Shown: positions 56,501 to 64,000 of the stretch, one piece after another
Numbering within the stretch: position 1 is the stretch's first letter
Layout: the number at the start of each line of letters is the position of its first letter
Origin: Nakaseomyces glabratus
Lineage: Eukaryota; Ascomycota; Saccharomycetes; Saccharomycetales; Saccharomycetaceae
Assembly (NCBI RefSeq): GCF_010111755.1
Contig: NC_088962.1
Location: forward strand, 186,001-250,000
Reading direction: 5' to 3'
DNA: 64,000 bases
Translations under genes and position numbers: made by a program
Notes under the pieces: generated by a model
What the model saw: the letters and a program-made list of their open reading frames with translations, nothing else
Told to the model about the DNA's origin: nothing
The model's database searches: none

Positions 56501-56681
56501 AATGAAAGCTCTTGCAGCTTTAAACTATATGTTGCTAGAGGGTATTATTATTGCTGAGCTTTTTTTGAGTGATTTGGATATTAGAGATATGCTTCACTGT
56601 TGTGTTCAAAGTATACCGAAGGATGAGATTGAATCAAAATCTCTACATCTAGGAGACGTGCTTTTCGACATGACCATATAA
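53520..56681 (+). CDS. TTI1: TTT complex subunit Tti1
   Basis: HEAT-repeat protein that works with Tel2 and Tti2, and Hsp90, to mature PIKK kinases (Tel1, Mec1, TOR, Tra1); also part of ASTRA. It has 1053 residues (1038 in S. cerevisiae). The whole length is alpha-helical solenoid. The N-terminus (FKKLREPCVLVSRVAFLP) fits the family start, and the C-terminal HEAT repeats include YRVLLQIISYGDRLLTHPSKELKILILNIFSQIWPMLA. A loop at about residues 815-835 contains an Asp run coded by consecutive GAT codons (55979-56001), followed by acidic and Lys-rich patches. The gene order matches YKL033W. Confidence 0.94.
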   Translation: MDRGQTVFKKLREPCVLVSRVAFLPRESFDPNSPLLIDSLKELSICLSEINDADDLPSNLGDYVYLPISHLLKQDSLGDVAIEYVFKITRMILKLFWHKSGSLDKETCKKLFMITNFLINNDPSSKEYLKKSSPYKLEGIKLLQELLRSLQKQEYHSSFFVEKPEMLSIMTHMVSICLEMLKSEPFVIDLQLQCIETLRTLYVEILPHGETLSYILPGNISALVAVLGKPGLLSNSAVIIGCLKLYSQLLIIIYNDKDLGVKENSANNGRIINTILEQELKETPLDPFSLKLPILGTNLNTKRVHRDTSWLKGTSSQIRLSLESFLTKLCRRNDSRINHELSKLCGGLLANCKSSLCTSVPLLVRTLIYLNSNPQNILKSCINEVRNIFSEEVENLNSQLKESTEGTLSQLFFLVKLLEGDSELLPGITKCLVSLKTHVMKEIDIYDASTKKIQTIDQKSEVIMMDKWELDTAETGLLTNVIGTEEKTVASFLGALAHELPAQSKEHVIEGLLNEMDFTSLSDKITSMWISSNLLNGKLSISGSNGVAMDSLTGTGLNSYASYPTVAYQLLECAKQCYEGLEMEMEGQNGTISQEILVCTILRSITTVVETIGKDFQDEVIDYIYIIIENLASSSMLIREFSKRSAIVLAKILYHNSISDMITQNTDYIIDAVSIKLASGMTQRVSVVLMVICKLAGYEAIRSFKDVIETLFKMLDFYHGYSDLCIQFFKVFEIIVMEMQKTYLTADKNWDKIEDKASNKSTFKPWGIANVEQICKMLENEIIIDIEDGTIDINEDDALSEINNFKDYVNRKMELENSDSDDDDDDDDIENYEDEGSHNELEEMKKKKKTSEEWVSPIPVESYRVLLQIISYGDRLLTHPSKELKILILNIFSQIWPMLATQYSSLLPQVAQAWPLISTLTFDSDYSIVEAACVCLRIMIECSGDFVSKRFVDLWKEVKARSILLKEIKYSQIENGQETTSVVVLNRIRFPPITMKALAALNYMLLEGIIIAELFLSDLDIRDMLHCCVQSIPKDEIESKSLHLGDVLFDMTI
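55972..56001 (+). repeat. GAT trinucleotide run inside TTI1
   Basis: A run of GAT codons coding mostly Asp, in an unstructured acidic loop between HEAT repeats. It is a likely site of length variation between strains. Confidence 0.85.
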
Positions 56682-57298
56682 TAGAGATAATAATATTGAA
56701 TTAAAATTAATACAGTTATATAAACAATTTTTTTTAGAAGTATACAATTTGAAATAAGTCGCAAATATAGGCTACTACAAGCGAGAGTATTTAAAAAACT
56801 CCCACCTTAATAAGTAAAAACGTCCTTATTATCAATGTTTTTTTTTTTTTTCGGATAAGTTATTCCAGCGTACAAGCAGTAGAATAAAGATAATAAAAAG
56901 AATTTTAAAATGAACTAAATCAAGTTTTTTATTAGAATACAACCTTCCCTGATGAAGCAAAATAAATTAATCAATGAATTAGAGAATGATAGGGAACAAC
57001 AATGTCAACAATTCCTGCATATCATAATACCTTTCCTTAGAATTTTTCAAAATCCTGTACATAGTAAATATGCGAATTTGAACGATGTTTACAATTCAAA
57101 TTCAAAACCATCATCCCCCTACTCCATAATAGATGTTTAGCCATTTATGGAAATTGGAACAGGAACTTTAGAATAATTTGATAAAGCTAATGGCACATGA
57201 TAAGAAAATAATAAAGAAATCATTATGAAGCAATGGGTATCGTGTGAAATTGATATATTTGAAGACGCATTTTTTTCATTAAGAGATAACAATACTGA
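56682..57298. other. Convergent TTI1/IXR1 3' region, no gene seen
   Basis: About 0.6 kb of AT-rich DNA between convergent genes, with a T13-type run near 56838. A 62-codon frame (56952-57140) is not supported by anything I can see. Confidence 0.6.
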
Positions 57299-58810
57299 TT
57301 ATTGCATGGAATCCATCTTAGGGACCATAGACGAAAGATCAGCAACACCAACAGATATGTTACCAGCATTCAACAGACTTGGGTCAGTTATAGCAGTGTT
57401 ATCCTGAGCATGAGGGTCTTGCTTCTTCTTACGGCCTTTCTTTGTTTGGGTGGATTGTTCATGAGCAGCAGCTTCTTCAGGGTAGCACTCCTCCCATTCC
57501 TTGAGTCTCTTCTTATACATCTCGGTGTATTCATTCTTTTTAGCTGGATCCAAATCCCTCCATTTACTACCAATGATCTTCGTAATTTCAATCAAATTCT
57601 TGTCAGGGTTTTCCTTGACAACAATTGGTCTAATTTCCTGTGTGAATTGGATAAATGGACCAGATGGTCTCTTTGGTGGAAGAGTCTTTTCGTACTCATC
57701 TCTTAGAACTCTGTATTTTTCCCAGTTAGTTCTGAACTCATCATAGTAAGGTTTCTTTTCATCGTCGGAAAGCTCTCTCCATCTAGCAGAGGCCAACTTG
57801 GATAATTCAGGAACCTTGGCATCAGGAAATTGTTGTAGCAATTCATTTCTGATGGACATGGAGAAAAGGAAATAAGCAGAAGATGGTCTCTTTGGACCTT
57901 GTTTCTTCAATTGCTTTCTCTTTTCAATTCTACTTTGGGTAGAGGACAGCTTCTTTGGATGGTTGGCATTGTTACCTTGCTGCTGAGAAGCAGCAGGTTC
58001 CTTAGGAGCCTTAGTAGGAGCAGCACCATCTTGCTTCTTTGGCTTACGGCCTTTACCCTTCTTTGTTACCTTTGGAGTACCATCTTGGTTCAATTGCAAA
58101 GTTCTTTGTTGAGCTTTCAATTGGGCCTGTTGCATGTTAATGTTGTTAGGCATGTTCTGTTGGTTGTACTGCTGTTGGTAAGGGAAGGATTGATCCTGGT
58201 TGACTTGGTTGTACTGAGCAACAGAAGATTTCTGTTGGTTCTGCTGGTAAGAAACATTTTGTGGGTGATACTGGTATGGTTGACCGTTGGAGTTGTATTG
58301 CAAAGAGCCGTTGCCAGATGGGTGGTATTGCAATTGGTCGTGCATATATTGTGGGGAGTAGTTTGCACTGTTTGTGGTGGTGTGGTTGTTACCAGTAGAA
58401 GCAGTAGTAGAGCTTTGGCCACCTTGCATTTGATGCAATTGGTGTTGTTGCAACATTTGTTGTTGTTGTTGTTGCAAAAATGACTGTTGAGCCAATGGGT
58501 CATTCATCATGTTAGCACTTGGGTTAGAGTAGTATCTTTGTGGTTGAGAAGATAGGTACTTTTGTTGTTGTGCCAAAGCAGCAGCAGTAGCGTTGTTACC
58601 GCTAGAGGTGTTAGAGTTACCAGAAGCAGCGTTGTTAGAACCAGAGCCTGAAGATCCAGAGGCGGGTTTGTTTTGATTCAAATGGTTCAGGAATGAGTTA
58701 TACATCATTTCCTGGAATTGCTGTTGGTTTAAAGAGCTGTTGTTGTTAGAGTTTGAGTTACCAGTTCCGGTACCACCAGACGCGTTTCCACTTTGTGGTA
58801 TATGGTTCAT
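57299..58810 (-). CDS. IXR1: HMG-box DNA-binding protein Ixr1
   Basis: Transcription factor with two HMG boxes that, in S. cerevisiae, represses hypoxic genes such as COX5B, binds cisplatin-modified DNA and affects dNTP supply. I take the ATG at 58808-58810, giving 503 residues; the open frame extends nine codons upstream only to a TTG. S. cerevisiae Ixr1 has 597 residues. The N-terminal 260 residues are Gln/Asn/Ser-rich with Gln runs. A basic Lys-rich stretch (VTKKGKGRKPKKQDG) precedes HMG box A (about residues 303-375, GPKRPSSAYFLFSMSIR) and box B (about 378-445, PPKRPSGPFIQFTQEIRP). A short basic tail follows. Its gene is convergent with TTI1. Confidence 0.95.
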   Translation of the reverse strand: MNHIPQSGNASGGTGTGNSNSNNNSSLNQQQFQEMMYNSFLNHLNQNKPASGSSGSGSNNAASGNSNTSSGNNATAAALAQQQKYLSSQPQRYYSNPSANMMNDPLAQQSFLQQQQQQMLQQHQLHQMQGGQSSTTASTGNNHTTTNSANYSPQYMHDQLQYHPSGNGSLQYNSNGQPYQYHPQNVSYQQNQQKSSVAQYNQVNQDQSFPYQQQYNQQNMPNNINMQQAQLKAQQRTLQLNQDGTPKVTKKGKGRKPKKQDGAAPTKAPKEPAASQQQGNNANHPKKLSSTQSRIEKRKQLKKQGPKRPSSAYFLFSMSIRNELLQQFPDAKVPELSKLASARWRELSDDEKKPYYDEFRTNWEKYRVLRDEYEKTLPPKRPSGPFIQFTQEIRPIVVKENPDKNLIEITKIIGSKWRDLDPAKKNEYTEMYKKRLKEWEECYPEEAAAHEQSTQTKKGRKKKQDPHAQDNTAITDPSLLNAGNISVGVADLSSMVPKMDSMQ

Positions 58811-61012
58811 AATTCTTTCTTCTAATTCACCAAACAAAAAGCAAGCTTAGAGGAGAAAAAAGAAGAGAGATAAAAATCTGTTGTATCTGTTGTTTTGGTT
58901 TGTTTGTTTGTTTTTCTTGTTGATGTGATTGACTAATAGCGCAAATGTATAAGTCAATAACTGTCAGATAGAAAAACTTGAAACTAGCAGTGAAAACAAA
59001 TGAAGGTTGTTCTGTGAGAATTAAATAAGTCAACGGAAGTAGTGTTAGTTATTCAAATTCTATTTCAATGAAAATACCAAGGTCAATTCTAATTGGGGTC
59101 TTGGTGTTCTTCTTTGTTTTGTTTCTAATTGCTTGTAGTTTTCTTTAAAAAACACGTCAATACAATTGATTCCTATTCTTTGTATTTGATTATCAGTTCC
59201 TTATGATTAGCAGAGAACTAATAAATGTACTATTATTTTTCTTTTCAGATAAAATAAAGTTGGAATGGTTTCTTGTTAATCCTTTGCAACAGTAAGTAAA
59301 AGACTTAATACTGCAATGAAAAAAGATATGTATGGAAAAAACCAAGTAGCAAAAATGAAATACTGTTCACAAAGGAAGTTTTTCAAAAGTAGTTATAATT
59401 TGTACTTCTATTCCTTTTGTTTATTTTATTTCAAAATTTGTATTCAAACAGAGAAGGGAAGAAATAAATTTTTTTCTTTTGATTTAAATCCTTTTTCTGG
59501 TGTTCTTCTCAGTTGTTTATTAGAGAAAGAAAAAAATCCCTTCAATTGAATTCAATGTTGTTTTGTTTTGTTTACTTTGTTTTGTTTATTCTTGCGTGTT
59601 CGTGTACTCACTGAGGGAGATGAATAGCAAGTAAACAAATCGCGAAAAATAGCAATGGAATTTCCGACGACAACTATCGAGAATGAATTTCGTGACTCGC
59701 TTGTTTCAAACGGTGGGGTCAGCTGTTTATTTAGGTAAGAATGATATCTTACTTCCGTTATTAGTTACTGAGCACGTATAGTATAGTTTAATACGCTCAA
59801 AATATCTAATATTAGATTTTTTGCCTTTTTGAAAGTGCCGAGGAAGCTTCTTCTAATTGTCAGTACTAAGAGAAGAAGAGAAGTCCTGAGCCGAAACTTG
59901 TTAAGACGTCTCTGTTGAATCAGAATAATAATAAAAATATAAATTCTGTCTTTCGATAAGAGCTTATAGTTGTGTCTAAGTTCTTATAGCGGCACAAAAA
60001 AACGTACAAAGACAAGAGTGTAGTGTTGTGTCTTCGTGCGTGCTGTTAGTTTATAGCAAGTTTGAAAAGAATTTTTCTATTGTACGTAGGACCACAATAT
60101 GAAAAACGACTTGTATAAGCAGCGGGTTTTGTATTGCTAAGTGTCTAAACCGATTCTTCAAAAATACAAGAGAGTGAGAACAGCGGATTCGTGTAGATCC
60201 TTTTTTGTGTCCTTTCTTTGACTTGTAAAGAAGTAAAAAGATGTAAGCAGGTATTACTACTTATCTTTATTAGCAATAGCAAAAAGAATTTAAAAAAGTT
60301 GGTTCTAAGACTATCCCGGAAACTATCTGGCAACAGATATGATTCTTTTGAAATGTTAGGAGTAGTCTCGATAATGTCCTATTGTAAGTTAAAAACCTTA
60401 AGAAGAGAAGTAAAGGCTCAAACAGAAAGACGGTATAATATTGTAGTAGCGGAGATGTCTAATCTAGCCTTCCTTTCCTTCACAGTTCCTAGTATGTTCA
60501 AAGCTAAGTTGAAAAGCAGCTATTGGAGTAGTGCGTCTATTATCTCTTGCACTATATTCAAAGAGAATTCTTCAAAAGTAAACTGATCTCTAAAACGTTT
60601 ATCCGGTTAGGAATGTTAGTAGAGAAAATAGAAAAGTTATTATTTCTCCTAGTATTAAACTAAGCTTTCTGAGCGTAAGAGTCCTACAGTAGAAAGAACT
60701 ATCAAAGATTGCTATTACTTTTGTCTCTGAGTTATCTTTATTGAAAGTTTGTTGAAGGAAACCTCCTTGTTACAGAATTAGAATCACAAGAAAATTTTCT
60801 CTGCCACCTCTTCCCTTTCCTCTTCCCCCTTCCTACCTCCATTCGTCACCTTGCACAGTTCGCCACTCAGACTCAAAAGAAGAAACCGGGAGGACAAGAC
60901 AAGACAAAAGCCGGGTCGATTCTCTAGCAAAAATGGCTCTGTGAGTGGTCTCTCTTCCCACTCTACATGGGTATGCCCTAAGGTTCCTCCTCCTGCTATC
61001 CTTTCGCTCCAA

Positions 61013-61056
61013 AGAGCTCACCCAGAGCTCACCCAGAGCTTTCAGAGCTTTCAGAG
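61013..61056. repeat. AGAGCT-based tandem repeats
   Basis: AGAGCTCACCC is repeated twice (11-bp period) and is followed directly by AGAGCTTTC repeated twice (9-bp period), so AGAGCT recurs several times in 44 bases. Confidence 0.85.
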
Positions 61057-61692
61057 TCCCTCCTTTCCTCATTCGCTAAGAAAAGTGCGTGCTCTACATC
61101 TTATCGTACGTCCCCTCCTTCCCTTTCTCTTTCTCTTTCTCTTCTTTTTCGCTCATTTTTTTTCTGCTGTATGATGCAGAGCTAATCATTCACCAACTTT
61201 CACAGCACGGAATAACACCTGTGCGCAGCGATCGGAGCCACTGCAAAGTCTCTCTGAATTATAACAGCTCTACTGCCTCCCTGCCTAGCTCCTTCCTTCC
61301 TCCTGCTAAGCTCTTCCTCCACTAGCTTCAAGCCCTCTGCCTAGACAATCCCCCCCTCTCTTACTAAAGACTCTCCCACTACACAGAATCTTCAACGAAT
61401 ACACCTAATGGACAAATATCAACAAATATCGCTCGCCTCCATAATCTTCTCTATAGAACAGCTGTGACAGCACTAAGAATCCTTGTTCTACTATCTTTCT
61501 GGCTCTATCCTTGCTCTACTATCTCTTTGGCTCTCTTCTTGTTCTTTGCTCTATGTTCTACAATCTTTGTTTTACTGTCATCTCTTGGTTTTGCTTTTGC
61601 CCTTCTATCACTGCCCTATCTTTCCTCGCTCCACAAGAACAGGCAAGAGAAGGATCCATGTCCTTAAAAGAGGCTTTTTTTTTGAGTAGCTC

Positions 61693-62028
61693 ATGAGAGT
61701 ATGCAGGCGGGATATCCTGCGTCTATGTAACGAACCATATATGTCACGTACTACTGTTAGTTCGCACTATTTAAGTTTGCTCTTTTCTACCTTCCACGGC
61801 TGGAAATTTCATGACACTAATGCGAACACGCAGAACCTATGGGGGCAGAAAGTAATGCGTATACGTTATTGGTCTTCTATATCTATAGTAAAAACTATCT
61901 TAAAAGTTTTCTTGCCCCAGAGATCATTAGTTGTTGGGATAAACGGAGCGTGCTGGAAAGAAATTAGGCGTATTATGTTTTACACATGTCTATGTAATCT
62001 GCCGAGGTGGGCATTTACTATACTATAA
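61693..62028 (+). other. Orphan 111-codon ATG frame, doubtful gene
   Basis: Open frame with ATG at 61693, of mixed composition (basic, Trp- and Cys-containing), ending 67 bases from the convergent MAE1 stop. I recognise no domain or homolog. It could be a species-specific gene or chance; its amino-acid mix is less skewed than that of the desert frames. Confidence 0.15.
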
Positions 62029-62095
62029 AATTATGAAGACAAAAAAAAATGAATAAAGAAAAGAAAAGTATTTTGTAATTTTTCCTTCTATAAAA

Positions 62096-64000
62096 TTACA
62101 TTTGGTTAGTATGCACTTCTGGGTCGTAATTCACTTTTACCATGGGTCTGTACACTGGTTCCCACATCTGTGATTTCACCCATTCTAGACATTGGTCGAA
62201 GTCTCTTGGTACAGTGACTTTCTCACCGGGACTGCCTGGCACTTCTTCGTCTTCGATACGGGCAGTGCCTTCCTTTAACGATTGTAGAATAACCGCAGTA
62301 GCTAGCTTAGCGGAAGTGTTTGTAATGTCTTCCAATGGTGGTAGCAAACCAGGCCTAGAGTCACCTGGTTTCAATGGAGATAGGGCCGCAAGTTGGTCTA
62401 CTGCCGCGGAAATCATAGTGTCTGTGATAGCTGTGGCACGGGAAAGAACAGCACCTAGACCAATACCTGGGAATGAGAAACAGTTGTTATTCTCGGAGAT
62501 ACGGTAGCCATTCACTGGAGCAAATGGAGAACCTGTTGCAACCAAGGCATCATTATTGGTCCACTCCATTAGATCAGATGGAACAGCCTCGTGTAATCTA
62601 GTTGGATTGGATAGTGGGAAAATGATTGGTCTTGGGTTGTATTTATACATCTCTTGGACGATCTCCTTGGTAAAAGCACCTGCCTGTGTGGAACAACCTA
62701 CCAAGCACGTTGGTTTCATCTTAGAAACAACGTTGAATAACTTGGTAGTATCAATATCATCCCAATCTTCGTCTGGTTTGGCATATCTGTGTTGAGCTAC
62801 CGTTGAGTTCTCCTCCATAGATTCTAGGATTAAACCACGTCTGTCCATCAAATAAATGTTACTCCGAGCTTCTTCTGGAGTTAGTCCATGTGTAACCATG
62901 TGATTTGTTATTTGGTCAGCAATACCAAGACCAGCAGACCCTGCTCCAAAAACTAACACCTTTGTATCCTTTAATTCTCTGTCTGTATGCTTTAGTGCAG
63001 CAAGCAATGAAGCAGTGACAACTGCACCAGTACCTTGAATGTCATCGTTGAAGCATGGCAAATCATAACGGTACTTATCCAGGATTCGTCTGGCGTTCTT
63101 AACACCGAAATCTTCGAAATGTAAAACGGCACTTGGATATAGTTTTTTGACCGCTTGGATAAAGCTATCTATGAAGTCATCATATTGCTTACCCCTTATC
63201 CTTGAGAATTTGTTACCCATATACAATTCATCTCTTGCTAATTTCTTGTTGTTAGTACCCACATCCAAGCAAACCGGTAGGACTCTTCCTGGATGGATAC
63301 CACCACATAAAGTCATTAGGGCTAATTTTGAAATCGCAATACGAACACCACCAACACCTTGGTCACCGATACCTAAGATACCTTCTGAATCAGATACAAC
63401 GATGTAGTCAACATCTTTGGCCTCTCCGTAAACTGCCAATCTCTTCTCCACAGAGTTTGGTTCTGTGATATCGAGGAATACACCTTCTGGTTTTCTGAAT
63501 CTGTGGGAATAAGATGCAATAGCATCACCCTCCGTTGGGGTATATATGATGGGAACCAACTCTCTAATGTGTTTTCTCACCAATGCAAAATACAAGACTT
63601 TATTCTGCACTCTCAAAGAAGTCATGAAGTCATTCTTGGCTAACGGTGTCTTTAAGTAACAAAGTTGCTTGTAGGCACGCTCAAGTTGTTCATCAAGTGT
63701 ATTCACTTGTGGAGGAAGCAAGGCCTCTAAGTTAAAGGCCTCTCTTTCCTCCTGAGTGAAGGCAGAACCTTTGTTGAAAAGTGGAGAATTAAGTAATTGA
63801 AAGGATTCCAACGGACATTCGATTACACCTTCCACTGTTAATCTCGTTGACTTAGGCGTACCTTTCTCTTGCAACTTCCTCTTTTTCTGCTTCAAGTATT
63901 CCTTGGCAGCTTCACCTACAGGAGTTTTGTGTGGTGAGGATGTATCCGCGTGTGGTGGGTATAGTGTGTTCTCCCTGGTAGTGGTAGCATATCCACGTTG
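62096..64000 (-). CDS. MAE1: Mitochondrial malic enzyme (5' end outside window)
   Basis: Oxidatively decarboxylates malate to pyruvate in mitochondria with NAD or NADP. At least 635 residues are in the window; the S. cerevisiae enzyme has 669. The frame stays open to base 64000 and the upstream codons read ATTTRENT, like S. cerevisiae, so only the mitochondrial presequence and start are missing. The TTG at 63893-63895 is not the start. Visible motifs are IIYTPTEGDA with the catalytic Tyr, SDSEGILGIGDQGVGGVRIAI, the metal ligands in HFEDFGVKNA and FNDDIQGTGAV, and the dinucleotide-binding GAGSAGLGIADQI. The C-terminus WEPVYRPMVKV...VHTNQM matches the family end. It is convergent with the preceding intergenic frames and co-oriented with IXR1. 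Confidence 0.97.
   Translation of the reverse strand, partial: QRGYATTTRENTLYPPHADTSSPHKTPVGEAAKEYLKQKKRKLQEKGTPKSTRLTVEGVIECPLESFQLLNSPLFNKGSAFTQEEREAFNLEALLPPQVNTLDEQLERAYKQLCYLKTPLAKNDFMTSLRVQNKVLYFALVRKHIRELVPIIYTPTEGDAIASYSHRFRKPEGVFLDITEPNSVEKRLAVYGEAKDVDYIVVSDSEGILGIGDQGVGGVRIAISKLALMTLCGGIHPGRVLPVCLDVGTNNKKLARDELYMGNKFSRIRGKQYDDFIDSFIQAVKKLYPSAVLHFEDFGVKNARRILDKYRYDLPCFNDDIQGTGAVVTASLLAALKHTDRELKDTKVLVFGAGSAGLGIADQITNHMVTHGLTPEEARSNIYLMDRRGLILESMEENSTVAQHRYAKPDEDWDDIDTTKLFNVVSKMKPTCLVGCSTQAGAFTKEIVQEMYKYNPRPIIFPLSNPTRLHEAVPSDLMEWTNNDALVATGSPFAPVNGYRISENNNCFSFPGIGLGAVLSRATAITDTMISAAVDQLAALSPLKPGDSRPGLLPPLEDITNTSAKLATAVILQSLKEGTARIEDEEVPGSPGEKVTVPRDFDQCLEWVKSQMWEPVYRPMVKVNYDPEVHTNQM

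Larger units (their letters stand above)
58811..62095. other. 3.3 kb region between IXR1 promoter and MAE1 3' end
   Basis: No gene is recognised. The part near IXR1 (58.8-60.1 kb) is AT-rich and should be its long promoter and leader. From about 60.78 to 61.68 kb the plus strand is rich in C and T, with short tandem repeats at 61013-61056. A 111-codon ATG frame (61693-62028) abuts the MAE1 3' end and matches nothing I know. The two S. cerevisiae frames in the same interval are considered dubious. Confidence 0.6.

Noticed and set aside
58811..58837. IXR1 start nine codons further upstream
   Set aside because: The codon at that position is TTG; the first in-frame ATG is at 58808-58810.
60218..60586. 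122-codon frame upstream of IXR1
   Set aside because: Its stated first codon is TTG, and there is no recognisable similarity or domain.
1..64000. CRISPR arrays, insertion sequences or viral genes
   Set aside because: No regularly spaced repeats, transposase, integrase or capsid-type reading frames are present; the window is ordinary yeast nuclear DNA.

Overview
This is nuclear DNA of a budding yeast, almost certainly Candida glabrata (Nakaseomyces glabratus). Two lines of evidence support this. First, the gene order ANR2, DCW1, PRI2, PHD1, SPC42, VPS24, NFU1, PTM1, RGT1, UGP1, TUL1, YKL033W-A, TTI1, IXR1, MAE1 follows the left arm of S. cerevisiae chromosome XI (YKL047W to YKL029C) gene by gene and strand by strand. 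Second, a 52-residue Cys-rich reading frame at 33891-34049 matches, as far as I remember it, the published C. glabrata metallothionein MT-II. The left edge breaks the synteny: UBP12 (chromosome X in S. cerevisiae), a tRNA-Ala and BLI1 (YKL061W) lie next to ANR2. All recognised protein genes look intronless. UBP12 and MAE1 are cut by the window edges.

Layout. 1-9.5 kb is compact: UBP12 (partial), tRNA-Ala, BLI1, ANR2, DCW1, PRI2. 9.5-30.4 kb is nearly empty: one APSES transcription-factor gene (PHD1/SOK2/EFG1 family) has about 11.1 kb of apparently non-coding DNA upstream and about 8.4 kb downstream. 30.4-39.4 kb holds SPC42, tRNA-Glu, MT-II, VPS24, NFU1 and PTM1. 39.4-57 kb holds RGT1, UGP1, TUL1, a HAD phosphatase and TTI1, with a 3 kb leader before RGT1. 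57-64 kb holds IXR1 and MAE1, separated by 3.3 kb that is partly pyrimidine-rich.

The genes are mostly housekeeping: DNA priming, spindle pole body, ESCRT-III, Fe-S delivery, cell wall, UDP-glucose synthesis, Golgi ubiquitin ligase and TTT complex. Mixed in are regulators (PHD1, RGT1, IXR1) that each sit behind long intergenic regions, plus one copper-response gene (MT-II) with several Amt1/Ace1-type sites upstream.

The most notable observations are as follows. (1) The first of the four Cys ligands of the 4Fe-4S cluster in the primase large subunit is a serine, while the other three ligands keep exact spacing. (2) About 20 kb of gene desert surrounds the APSES regulator. (3) Inside that desert is a promoter-like block with no reading frame behind it. 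(4) The UGP1 promoter contains many CCCCT elements and long C tracts. I found no CRISPR array, intact transposon or centromere.
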